This document shows positions 6,486-14,066 of a stretch of 16,320 nucleotides of DNA, piece after piece. The notes below the pieces were generated by a model. It saw only the letters and a program-made list of their open reading frames with translations, searched no databases and was not told where the DNA came from. Numbering within the stretch: position 1 is the first letter of the stretch; each line of letters begins with the position of its first letter. The DNA lies in contig CAZKTF010000058.1 in assembly GCA_964555565.1 (NCBI GenBank), positions 1 to 16,320 of the forward strand, given 5' to 3'. This DNA is from CAZKTF01 sp964555565. Lineage in GTDB: Bacteria; Planctomycetota; JAJSAM01; JAKLKS01. Made by a program: the position numbers and the translations under genes.

Positions 6486-7601
6486 ATGGCCTCCCTCCTC
6501 CCCCTCGCGACCTGGCCCGACCGGCTCCGGGCGCTGGCCGTGTTCGGGGGGATCGGCGCGGTCACCGCGTTCCACCTGTCGGCGCCGAGGCCCGAGGGCG
6601 CCGACCACATGGCCATCCACGGGCTCCACTCCGCGCTCGAGGGGCTCTACTACATCCCGCTCCTCCTCGCGGGCTACTGGTGGGGGCGGCTCCCGGCGGC
6701 GGCCTGCGGGCTCCTGGTCTCGGCGATCTACGGCGTGCACACGCAGGTGCAGCTCGGGGGCGTCCTCGAGGCGGTGAACCGCGGCCGCCTGCTCGCCCTC
6801 TTCATCTTCCCGGCCGTCGCCTTCACCACGGGCCTCCTCGCGGACCGGCTGCGGCGCGAGACGCGATCCCTCCTGGAGGCGGAGCGGCGGCTCCGCCGCG
6901 CGGAGATGCTGGCCGCGCTGGGGGAACTGTCGGCCGGGCTCGCCCACGAGGTCCGCAACCCGCTCGCGGCGATCCGCGGGGCCGCCGAGGTGGTCACGGC
7001 CTCGGTCCCCCCCGGCTCCCGCGACGAGGAGTTCGCGCGACTCCTCCTCGCGGAGATCGACCGGCTGGACCGGGTGGTCTCCGACTTCCTCGCCTTCGCG
7101 CGGCCGGGGAGGCCCGGGGAGGAGGTCTCGGACGCGGCCGCCGTGGCCCGCGAGACCCTCGGTCTCCTGCGGGGACAGGCCGGGAGGGCGAAGGTGGCGC
7201 TGCGCTGCGATGCCCCGCCGGGGCCGGTCGCGGTGCGCTGTCCTCCCGAATCGCTGAAGCAGGTCCTCCTCAACCTGGGCCTCAACGCGCTCCAGGCCAT
7301 GGCCGGCCGGGGCGGCGCCCTCACGGTCGCGGTCGCGGACGCGGGGGGCGCGGTCGCGATCACGATGGACGACACGGGCCCCGGGGTCCCCCCGGCCGAG
7401 CGGGAGCGGGTCTTCCGGCCCTTCGTCACGATGCGGCCCGGCGGGACCGGGCTCGGGCTCTCCGTCGTGGCGCGCATCGTGGAGGACTGCGGCGGGAGCG
7501 TGGAGGCGGGGGACGCCCCGGGGGGCGGGGCGCGGTTCACGGTCCGGCTCCCGGCGGCCCCGGCCGGCGTCCCGGCCCCTCTGCCGGAGGTGGTGGGATG
7601 A
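6486..7601 (+). CDS. Membrane sensor histidine kinase (HisKA-HATPase)
   Basis: Sensor of a two-component system, 371 residues. Four hydrophobic segments (about 14-31, 53-67, 68-84, 101-119) form the input domain, with no large periplasmic domain. The short external loop between the first two carries H41, H45 and H48. The cytoplasmic part has the H-box ELSAGLAHEVRNPLAAIRG (phospho-acceptor H154), an N-box LLNLGLNALQAM (N263, N267), the G1 box DTGPG (296-300) and the G2 box GGTGLGLS (319-326). The ATG at 6486 is the only start in frame after a TAG at 6471 and lacks a good Shine-Dalgarno sequence, so the message may be leaderless or weakly translated. The stop overlaps the next gene by ATGA. The signal is unknown; the divergent metal efflux operon suggests a metal or envelope stress. 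Confidence 0.93.
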   Translation: MASLLPLATWPDRLRALAVFGGIGAVTAFHLSAPRPEGADHMAIHGLHSALEGLYYIPLLLAGYWWGRLPAAACGLLVSAIYGVHTQVQLGGVLEAVNRGRLLALFIFPAVAFTTGLLADRLRRETRSLLEAERRLRRAEMLAALGELSAGLAHEVRNPLAAIRGAAEVVTASVPPGSRDEEFARLLLAEIDRLDRVVSDFLAFARPGRPGEEVSDAAAVARETLGLLRGQAGRAKVALRCDAPPGPVAVRCPPESLKQVLLNLGLNALQAMAGRGGALTVAVADAGGAVAITMDDTGPGVPPAERERVFRPFVTMRPGGTGLGLSVVARIVEDCGGSVEAGDAPGGGARFTVRLPAAPAGVPAPLPEVVG

Positions 7602-9016
7602 GCGCGCCGAGGCCCCGCCCGCGCGTCCTCGTCGTGGACGACGACGACGCGGTGCGCCGCGTCCTCGAGCGCCACCTGGAGGACGGGGGGTACGCCGTGA
7701 CCGCGCTCCCCTCCGGGGACGAGGCCGCGGCGCGCCTGCGGGCCGGGGAGCGGTTCGACGCGCTCGTGACCGACCTCCAGATGCCCGGGATGGACGGGCT
7801 CGCGCTGCTGGCCGAGGCGAAGAGGCTCGACGCGGCCGTCCCCGCGGTCGTCATCACCGCGCACGGGAGCGTGGGGAGCGCCGTGGACGCGATGCGGAAG
7901 GGGGCCTTCGACTACGTGGAGAAGCCCTTCCACAAGGACGTGCTCCTCCTCGCGATGGAGCGGGCCCTGGCCCACCGGGCGCTCGTCGCCGAGAACATCC
8001 GGCTGACCGAGGCCCTCACGGAGCGCTTCTCCCTCGGGAGCCTCGTCGGCGGCTCCCCTCCCATGCAGGCGCTGTTCCGGGAGGCGGCCCGCGTCGCGCG
8101 GACGGTAGAGAGGATCCCGCCTCCTCCGGCCGCGGACGTGACGGTCCTCCTCCTCGGGGAGAGCGGGACGGGGAAGGAGCTCCTCGCGCGGGCGCTCCAC
8201 GTGGGTTCGCGGCGGGCCTCCGGCCCCTTCCTGGCGCTGAACGTGGCGGCCATCCCGGAGACCCTCGTCGAGGCGGAGCTCTTCGGCGTCGTGAAAGGGG
8301 CCTTCACCGGGGCCACGGCCGACCGGGAGGGGGCCTTCCGCGCCGCCCACGGGGGGACCCTCCTTCTCGACGAGGTGGGGGAGATGCGGCCGGAGTCCCA
8401 GTCGAAGGTCCTCCGCGCGCTGGAGCAGGGCGAGGTCCGGCCCGTGGGCGGGAGCCGCGAGGAGAGGGTGGACGTGCGGGTCATCGCCGCCACGAACCGC
8501 GACCTGGCCGCCGCCGTGGAGGAGGGGGCCTTCCGCCGCGACCTGTACTACCGCCTGGCCGTCGTGGTCCTGCGCCTCCCCCCGCTCCGCGAGCGCGGGG
8601 AGGACGTCCCGCTCCTCGTGCGCCACCTCCTCGCGAAGCACGGGGCTGCGGCCGTCGAGGTGGAGCCCGAGGCGATGCGCCTCCTGGCGGCCTACCACTG
8701 GCCCGGGAACGTCCGCGAGCTCGAGAACGAGCTCCGCCGTGCCGTCCTCCTCCGCCGCGACCCGGCGCGCCTCGCGCCCGAGGACCTCTCCCCCGAGGTC
8801 CGCGCCGGGCCCTCCGAGGGGGCCCGTCCCCGCCGGGCCTTCGACCTCCGCACCCTCGAGATCCCCGACGAGGGGATCGACCTCGCCGTCCTGGAGAAGG
8901 AGCTGCTCCGCCGCGCGCTGGAGAAGACCGGCGGCAACCAGACGAAGGCCGCTGCCCTGCTGGGCATCACCCGACAGACGCTCATCTACCGGCTGGAGAA
9001 GCACGGGCTGAAGTAG
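7598..9016 (+). CDS. NtrC-family sigma-54-dependent response regulator
   Basis: Partner of the upstream kinase, 472 residues in three domains. Receiver (about 8-125): acidic pair D14/D15, phospho-acceptor D59 in VTDLQMPGMDG, K109 in VEKPF. AAA+ sigma-54 activator domain (about 145-385): Walker A GESGTGKE (187-194), the sigma-54 loop GAFTGA (234-239), Walker B GGTLLLDEVGEM (252-263), arginine-finger region RRDLYYRL, and sensor II region WPGNVRELENELRR. The C-terminal Fis-type helix-turn-helix (about 440-470) has GGNQTKAAALLGITRQTLIYRLEKHG. The architecture matches ZraR/AtoC-type enhancer-binding proteins. An oddity is V230-V231 before the loop, where the family usually has His-Glu. The likely targets are the divergent efflux operon and possibly the second one; this is inferred from position. 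Confidence 0.95.
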   Translation: MSAPRPRPRVLVVDDDDAVRRVLERHLEDGGYAVTALPSGDEAAARLRAGERFDALVTDLQMPGMDGLALLAEAKRLDAAVPAVVITAHGSVGSAVDAMRKGAFDYVEKPFHKDVLLLAMERALAHRALVAENIRLTEALTERFSLGSLVGGSPPMQALFREAARVARTVERIPPPPAADVTVLLLGESGTGKELLARALHVGSRRASGPFLALNVAAIPETLVEAELFGVVKGAFTGATADREGAFRAAHGGTLLLDEVGEMRPESQSKVLRALEQGEVRPVGGSREERVDVRVIAATNRDLAAAVEEGAFRRDLYYRLAVVVLRLPPLRERGEDVPLLVRHLLAKHGAAAVEVEPEAMRLLAAYHWPGNVRELENELRRAVLLRRDPARLAPEDLSPEVRAGPSEGARPRRAFDLRTLEIPDEGIDLAVLEKELLRRALEKTGGNQTKAAALLGITRQTLIYRLEKHGLK

Positions 9017-9028
9017 CGTCCCTGCTCC

Positions 9029-9057
9029 TTGACTCCACATCCTTACCAGGATAGGAT
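9029..9057 (+). promoter_or_regulatory. Sigma-70-type promoter of the toxin-antitoxin pair
   Basis: TTGACT (9029-9034), a 17-bp spacer and TAGGAT (9052-9057) match the -35/-10 consensus at 5/6 and 4/6 with ideal spacing. The segment is clearly richer in A+T than its surroundings. Transcription would begin near 9064, about 44 bases before the antitoxin ATG. Confidence 0.6.
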
Positions 9058-9088
9058 CTAGTAAGGAACATATCAAGAATGTAAGGAT
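9039..9088. promoter_or_regulatory. Operator-like half-sites ATCCTTAC / GTAAGGA / GTAAGGAT over the toxin-antitoxin promoter
   Basis: ATCCTTAC (9039-9046) is inverted relative to GTAAGGA (9061-9067), with 7-bp matching arms, and relative to GTAAGGAT (9081-9088), with 8 bp matching exactly. The three half-sites are spaced 20 bp apart, about two helical turns, so they face the same side of the DNA. They overlap the promoter spacer and the start site, as expected for autorepression by an antitoxin or antitoxin-toxin complex. Confidence 0.55.
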
Positions 9089-9094
9089 GGATGC

Positions 9095-9102
9095 GAGAGG
9101 AG
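9095..9102 (+). promoter_or_regulatory. Ribosome binding site GAGAGGAG deciding the antitoxin start
   Basis: A strong purine run 5 bp before the ATG at 9108. It favours that start over an in-frame ATG at 9087, which would put the ribosome site inside the coding sequence. Confidence 0.7.
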
Positions 9103-9107
9103 CCGCC

Positions 9108-9350
9108 ATGGCCGAAGCCACCGTGACGAGCAAAGGGCAGGTGACCATCCCGAAGTCGGTGCGCGACGAGATGGGGATCCGGCCCGGGTCCCGGCTGATC
9201 TTCCGCCGCAACGAACGGGGGGAGATGGTGATGCTCCCGGGGAAGATCGACCTGCTCTCCCTGGTCGGGATGCTCCGGCCGCGGAGGCGCGGGGTGACCG
9301 TGGAGGAGATGAACGAGGCGATCCGCCGCAGGGGCGCGGGTCTCCGGTGA
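9108..9350 (+). CDS. vapB: AbrB/MazE/SpoVT-fold antitoxin (VapB type)
   Basis: An 80-residue DNA-binding antitoxin. Residues 5-30 (TVTSKGQVTIPKSVRDEMGI and following) are the classic swapped-hairpin AbrB-family signature. The C-terminal 30 residues (RPRRRGVTVEEMNEAIRRRG) form the basic, helical toxin-neutralising tail usual for antitoxins of PIN toxins. It overlaps the toxin by 4 bp (GTGA), the normal antitoxin-first order. It is likely autoregulated through the half-sites at 9039-9088. Confidence 0.9.
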   Translation: MAEATVTSKGQVTIPKSVRDEMGIRPGSRLIFRRNERGEMVMLPGKIDLLSLVGMLRPRRRGVTVEEMNEAIRRRGAGLR

Positions 9351-9928
9351 TCGCGCTCGACACCAACGTCGTCGTCCGCCTCGTCGTCGCGGACGACCCC
9401 GCGCAGACGGCCCGGGTGCGCGCGCTCGTTGCGTCGGCCTCGCTCGCGGAGGGGGCGTTCTTCGTCTCCCCGGTCGTCGTCTGCGAGACGGGGTGGGTCC
9501 TCGATGCGTGCTACCGGTTCGGCAAGGAGGAGATCGTCCGGTGCGTCGGGCAGTTGCTGGACGCGCAGCAGCTCCGCTTCGACGACCCGGACCGTCTCCG
9601 GGAGGCCCTGTCGCGATTCCGCGCGGGGGCAGGGCAACTGGCGGACTACGTCATCCTCGGCCTGGGCGAATCCGCCGGGTGCTCCGCGACGGCGACCTTC
9701 GACCAGGCCCTGCTCCGCGAGCCCGGGTTCGTCCACCCCTCGCGGGCGGTGCCCGGGGCCTCCGGGATGGGGGAGGGGACCCCGGGCTACGGTCGGGGCT
9801 CCCGGCGGGGGAGGGGGTCGGCGCGGCCGCGCCTCACGCGGCCTGGGGGTGCAGCCGCCGCCAGCGGCGGGCGCGGACCCAGTAGAAGAGGACGGGGAGG
9901 AAGACGTCCACGACCTCGTCCGCCATGA
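9347..9928 (+). CDS. vapC: PIN-domain toxin ribonuclease (VapC type) with extended C-terminus
   Basis: Probable Mg-dependent RNase toxin starting at GTG, overlapping the antitoxin stop. The PIN acidic residues are all visible: D5 (ALDTNVVVR), E47 (VVVCETGW), D100 (QLADYVI) and D119 (ATFDQALL). The PIN fold is complete by about residue 132, the usual family length, yet the frame stays open to residue 193. The last 55-60 residues are a Gly/Arg/Pro-rich tail with no recognisable domain. Its final 95 bp lie antisense to the end of the convergent cusA gene. The tail may be a real extension, or the original stop may have been lost in stop-poor high-GC sequence. The catalytic part is secure; the end point is doubtful. 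Confidence 0.82.
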   Translation: MIALDTNVVVRLVVADDPAQTARVRALVASASLAEGAFFVSPVVVCETGWVLDACYRFGKEEIVRCVGQLLDAQQLRFDDPDRLREALSRFRAGAGQLADYVILGLGESAGCSATATFDQALLREPGFVHPSRAVPGASGMGEGTPGYGRGSRRGRGSARPRLTRPGGAAAASGGRGPSRRGRGGRRPRPRPP

Positions 9929-12900
9929 GGATCCCGCCGAGGACCGGGGCCGCCATGGGGCGGATGATCTCGGCGCCGGTCCCCGTGGCCCACAGCATCG
10001 GGGCGAGCCCGATGATCGTGGTCCCCTCGGTGAGGAGCTTGGGGCGGAGGCGGTGGACGGCCCCCTCGACGACGGCCTCGCGGAGCGCATCCAGGGTCGG
10101 GATCCCCGCGAGCCCGCCGTGGCGCTCGACGGCCTCCCGCAGGTAGACGAGCATGATGATCGCGGTCTCGGTGGCCATCCCGAAGCAGGCGATGTAGCCC
10201 ACCCAGACGGCGACGCTGAAGTTGAAGCCGAAGACGGCCTGGAAGACGATCCCGCCCGCCACCGCCCCGGGGACGGCGAACATCATGAGGCCTGTGTCCG
10301 CGAAGTCGTTGTAGGTGATCTGGAGGATCACGAGGATGAGGAGGATCACGAGCGGGATGACCACGGAGAGCGTCTTCTGCGCGCGGACCTGGTGCTCGAA
10401 CTGCCCGGTCCACTCGAGGTAGGAGCCCTCGGGGAGCCGGACCTTCTCCGCGATGACCCGCTGCGCCTCCTCGACGAAGGAGACCACGTCGCGGCCGCGG
10501 ACGTTGAGCTGGACGTAGGAGCGCAGCAGCCCGTTCTCGCTCTTGATGACGGCCGGACCCTCGACGACGCGGATGTCAGCGAGCTCCGAGAGCGGGACCT
10601 GCAAGGGGACTGTCCCCGGAGGGGACTGTCCCCGTCGCGAGTCGTTCGCCATCCCGCCCGCTGGGTTGTCCCCGCCCATGGCCCCGCCCGGCATCCCCGC
10701 GGACACGAGGGTCCGGGCCAGGACCTGCTCGTCCTCGCGGGCGTCCCGGGCGTAGCGGACGCGCACCGGGTACCGCTCGCGGCCCTCGACGGTCGTCGTG
10801 AGCGTGCGGCCCCCGAGGGCGACCTCGATGGTGTCCTGGACGTCGCCGACGGAGATGCCGTAGCGCGCGGCCCTCTCGCGGTCGATCCGGATGTCCACGT
10901 AGGGCTTGCCCGTGATCTGGTCCGGGAAGACGTCCACCGCCCCCGTCACCCCCCGCAGGACGTCCGTCACGTCCTGCGAGACCTTCCGGATCTCCTCCTG
11001 GCTCTTGCCGTAGACCTTCACGCCCACCATCGTCCGGACCCCCGTGGCGAGCATGTCCACGCGGTTGATGATGGGCTGCGTCCAGATGTTCCCCCAGCCG
11101 GGGAGCTGGATGGCCGAGTCCATCTCCTGGAGGAGCTCCGGCTTGGTCTTCCTCCAGAGCATGGTCCCGCGCAGCGCGGCCGCCGCGTCCGCCTCCAGTC
11201 GCCGCGACTCCTCCGCGGCGGGGTCGCGGGCGAGGAGGCCCCGGCCCTTCGCGGCGGAGACTCCCCCGGAGACCACCCCGGTCCCGAACAGCGGCCCCGC
11301 CCGCTCCTCCATCTCCCCGTCCACGCGGAGCGCGTGCTCGCGGCGGAGCGCGTGGTGCCGCGCCTCGACCTCCGCGAGCATCCGCGAGGAGGCCGTCTCG
11401 GGGCGGGCGCCCAGGACCTCCGCCACCTCCCGGGCGGCCGCGCGGAGGCCGCCCCGCCGGATCGCGAGGAGGTCCGCGGACGCCTTCGCCGCGCCGGCCT
11501 TCACGAGGCGGTCCGCCGCGGCGCGGGCGAGTGCCGCGACGTCGGGCTCGAGCGGGGTCTCGGCGAGCCTCGGCCCCCAGGTCCCGGCCAGCGCGTCCAC
11601 GACCGCAGCGACCTCGGGAGCGGGGACCTCGCGGAGGAGGAGGCCGTTGCCGCGGATCCGCTCGACCGTCGCCCGGACGACCGTCTCCACCAGCCCCCGC
11701 CCCAGGGCCGGCTCCGCCTCCCGCTGGCGGGCCCGGGCGTGGGCGCGGAGCCCCGCGTCCACCTGCGTCACCGCCGCCATGGCCGCGTCGTTGGCGAGCG
11801 CCTCGAGGTCCGCCGCCTTCTCCGGCCTCCGGACGATGCCCGCCGCGGCGAGGGCCCCGACGACCCCCTTCGCGCGCCCGACGGCGTCGTCGAACCGCAG
11901 GTGGCGGCGGGGCCAGTGGTCGCGGGGCCGGAGGGTCACGATGGTCTCGACCATCTCGATGGGGGAGGGGTCGGTCGGCGTCTCCGCCCGGCCCGCCTTC
12001 CCCACGACCATCTCCACCTCGGGGAAGGTGGCGAGCATCGCGTCGCGGGCCTTGAGGTCGTCCGCCACCTGTGTCACCGAGGCCCTGGGGACGGTGACCG
12101 GCATGTCCAGGATGGCGCCCTCGTCGAGGGGGGGCATGAACTCCCGTCCGAGGGGGGTCGTCTTCCAGGCGAAGAAGGAGACCACGAGGGTCAGGCCGAG
12201 GGCCACGGCCCGCGTCCGCCAGGTCCGCAGCAGCGCCGCGGCGAGCGCCGTGGCCATGGCCAGCACGGGCGTCAGGTCGGGGGAGGGGAGGACCCCCCCC
12301 TCCACGAGGAGCCCCGCCGCGAGAATCCCGGCGAACGCGGTCCCCCGCGCCCACCAGCCCTGGAGGAGCCCCGCCGCGAGCCCGACCGCCAGGAGGACCG
12401 CCGCGACGAGCCCGCCGGCCCGGAGGAAGCCGCTGGCGAAGAGCAGGAGCGCCGCCAGGAACCACACCACGGCACCCGGGTGCGGCATCAGCCAGCGGAG
12501 GACCGGCTCGTAGACGTTGATGAAGGACCGCACGAGCCAGTTCTCCCGCTCGTCCTTCATCCGGCCCTTCATCACCACGGGGATCAGCGCCGGGAGGAGG
12601 GTGATCGTCAGGAAGAGCGCGCCGACCAGCGCGAAGGTCTTCGTGAAGGCGAGCGGGTGGAACATCTTCCCCTCCATCCCCCCTAGGGAGAAGACGGGGA
12701 GGAAGGAGAGGATCATGATGAAGACCGAGAAGAAGAGCGGGCGCCCGACCTCCTTCATCGCCGGGAGGAGGAACTCGCGCAGGTCGCCGGTCACCCGCGA
12801 GTCCCCCCACTTGCGGCGCAGGTGGTGCATGGCGTTCTCGGTCATCACGATGGACTGGTCCACGAGGACGCCGATGGCGATGGCGATGCCCGAGAGCGAC

Positions 12901-14060
12901 ATGATGTTGCTCGGGATCCCCAGCGCCTTCATGAGGATGAACGAGATCAGCATCGCGAGCGGGAGGGTGACGCAGATGACGACCGCGCCCCCGAGGTGCC
13001 CGAGGATGAAGATCACCACGAGGCTCGCGACGACGATCTCCTCGAGCAGCGTCCCCGTGACCGTGTGCAGAGCCTCCTCGATGAGGCGGGTCCGCTCGTA
13101 GAAGGGGACGATGCGGACGCCCTCGGGGAGTCCCTCCTGGAGGCTCGCGATCTTCTCCTTCACCCGCCGCGTGACGTCGAGGGGGTTCTCCCCGTAGCGC
13201 ATCATCACGACGCCGCCCGTGACCTCGCGGCCGCCCTTGTCGAGGACGCTCCGGCGGAACTCGGTCCCGAACTGGACCTTCGCGACGCGGCCGACCGTGA
13301 CCGGGATCCCGCCCCTCACGGCGACGACGACCTCCTCGATGTCCCGGGCGTCCCGGATCCACCCGACGCCGCGCACGACGTACTCGGCGTTCCCCTTGTG
13401 GACGACCTTGCCTCCGACGGCGGAGTTGGCCCGCGCGATGGCCCCGTAGAGCTCGCCGAGGGTCACGCCGTGGGCGCGCAGGAGGTCCGGGTCCGCGTCC
13501 ACCTGGTACTCCCGGGGGAAGCCCCCGACCGACGCGACCTGGGCCACGCCGGGGACGGAGTTGAGCTGGTAGCGGACGTACCAGTCCTGGATCGCCCGGA
13601 GCTCGCCGAGGTCGCGGCCGTCCCCTTCGACCGTGTACCAGTAGATCTGCCCGAGCGCCGTGGCGTCGGGGGCGAGGTAGGGGACGACGTCCGAGGGGAG
13701 GAAGGTCGAGGCCAGCGAGAGCCGCTCGAGGACGCGCAGGCGCGCGTCGTAGAAGTCCATCGAGTCCTCGAAGATCACGTTGATCATCGAGAAGTTGAAC
13801 TCGCTGGACGAGCGGACCGCCTTCACCCCCTGGAGGCCCTGGAGGTTCACCGAGAGCGGGTAGGTGACCTGGTCCTCGATCTCCTGGGGGCTGCGGCCCA
13901 TCCAGTCGGTGAACACGATGACCTGGTTCTCGGAGAGGTCGGGGATGGCGTCCACGGGGGTGTGGAGCGCCGCGTAGACCCCGCCCACGGCGAGGGCCGC
14001 CGTGAGGAGGATCACGAGGAAGCGGTTGCGGACGCTGTACTCGATGATCCGCTCGATCAT
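9834..14060 (-). CDS. cusA: CusA-type Cu(I)/Ag(I) HME-RND efflux pump, enlarged (1408 residues)
   Basis: Inner-membrane pump of the second efflux system. It starts MIERIIEYSVRNRFLVILL and carries TPVDAIPDLSENQVIVFTDW in the first periplasmic lobe and GIAIAIGVLVDQSIVMTEN in TM4 (D401 as proton-relay Asp). The three CusA substrate methionines are present: M653 (ILDMPVTV), M703 (IEMVETI) and M1003 (VDMLATG), pointing to Cu(I)/Ag(I). It is about 360 residues longer than E. coli CusA, owing to three insertions. These are a hydrophobic block near 530-628 (probably four extra helices), a ~250-residue Ala/Arg/Glu-rich helical insert at about 717-983, and a Met/Gly-rich loop at 1119-1155 that includes a palindromic DNA repeat. 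The ATG lies 6 bp after the adaptor stop, and the gene ends antisense to the toxin tail. Confidence 0.95.
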   Translation of the reverse strand: MIERIIEYSVRNRFLVILLTAALAVGGVYAALHTPVDAIPDLSENQVIVFTDWMGRSPQEIEDQVTYPLSVNLQGLQGVKAVRSSSEFNFSMINVIFEDSMDFYDARLRVLERLSLASTFLPSDVVPYLAPDATALGQIYWYTVEGDGRDLGELRAIQDWYVRYQLNSVPGVAQVASVGGFPREYQVDADPDLLRAHGVTLGELYGAIARANSAVGGKVVHKGNAEYVVRGVGWIRDARDIEEVVVAVRGGIPVTVGRVAKVQFGTEFRRSVLDKGGREVTGGVVMMRYGENPLDVTRRVKEKIASLQEGLPEGVRIVPFYERTRLIEEALHTVTGTLLEEIVVASLVVIFILGHLGGAVVICVTLPLAMLISFILMKALGIPSNIMSLSGIAIAIGVLVDQSIVMTENAMHHLRRKWGDSRVTGDLREFLLPAMKEVGRPLFFSVFIMILSFLPVFSLGGMEGKMFHPLAFTKTFALVGALFLTITLLPALIPVVMKGRMKDERENWLVRSFINVYEPVLRWLMPHPGAVVWFLAALLLFASGFLRAGGLVAAVLLAVGLAAGLLQGWWARGTAFAGILAAGLLVEGGVLPSPDLTPVLAMATALAAALLRTWRTRAVALGLTLVVSFFAWKTTPLGREFMPPLDEGAILDMPVTVPRASVTQVADDLKARDAMLATFPEVEMVVGKAGRAETPTDPSPIEMVETIVTLRPRDHWPRRHLRFDDAVGRAKGVVGALAAAGIVRRPEKAADLEALANDAAMAAVTQVDAGLRAHARARQREAEPALGRGLVETVVRATVERIRGNGLLLREVPAPEVAAVVDALAGTWGPRLAETPLEPDVAALARAAADRLVKAGAAKASADLLAIRRGGLRAAAREVAEVLGARPETASSRMLAEVEARHHALRREHALRVDGEMEERAGPLFGTGVVSGGVSAAKGRGLLARDPAAEESRRLEADAAAALRGTMLWRKTKPELLQEMDSAIQLPGWGNIWTQPIINRVDMLATGVRTMVGVKVYGKSQEEIRKVSQDVTDVLRGVTGAVDVFPDQITGKPYVDIRIDRERAARYGISVGDVQDTIEVALGGRTLTTTVEGRERYPVRVRYARDAREDEQVLARTLVSAGMPGGAMGGDNPAGGMANDSRRGQSPPGTVPLQVPLSELADIRVVEGPAVIKSENGLLRSYVQLNVRGRDVVSFVEEAQRVIAEKVRLPEGSYLEWTGQFEHQVRAQKTLSVVIPLVILLILVILQITYNDFADTGLMMFAVPGAVAGGIVFQAVFGFNFSVAVWVGYIACFGMATETAIIMLVYLREAVERHGGLAGIPTLDALREAVVEGAVHRLRPKLLTEGTTIIGLAPMLWATGTGAEIIRPMAAPVLGGILMADEVVDVFLPVLFYWVRARRWRRLHPQAA
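10605..10633. repeat. Two tandem palindromes GGGGAC-T-GTCCCC (REP-like) inside cusA
   Basis: Identical 13-bp copies with 6-bp arms at 10605-10617 and 10621-10633, a 16-bp period. They lie in frame in the pump gene and encode roughly residues 1143-1152 (RGQSPPGTVP) of a variable loop. A looser copy of one arm (TTGTCCCC) follows at 10667-10674. The form resembles dispersed REP-type palindromes mobilised by REP-associated tyrosine transposases; no such transposase is in the window. Confidence 0.65.
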
Positions 14061-14066
14061 GGCGCC

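Noticed and set aside
4637..7597. Plus-strand frame joined in phase to the response regulator, apparently starting at 4637
   Set aside because: The part before 7598 has no recognisable protein and crosses the outer-membrane factor, the spacer and the kinase. The receiver domain starts normally at 7598 with an ATGA overlap.
9780..9798. Inverted repeat CCCCG...CGGGG near the toxin end, as a terminator
   Set aside because: The stem is only 5 bp around a 9-base loop with no following T-run on either strand. Such pairs are expected by chance at this composition.
6728..10090. Large minus-strand open frame across the kinase, regulator and toxin-antitoxin genes
   Set aside because: It is antisense to well-defined genes, with repetitive composition and no domain.
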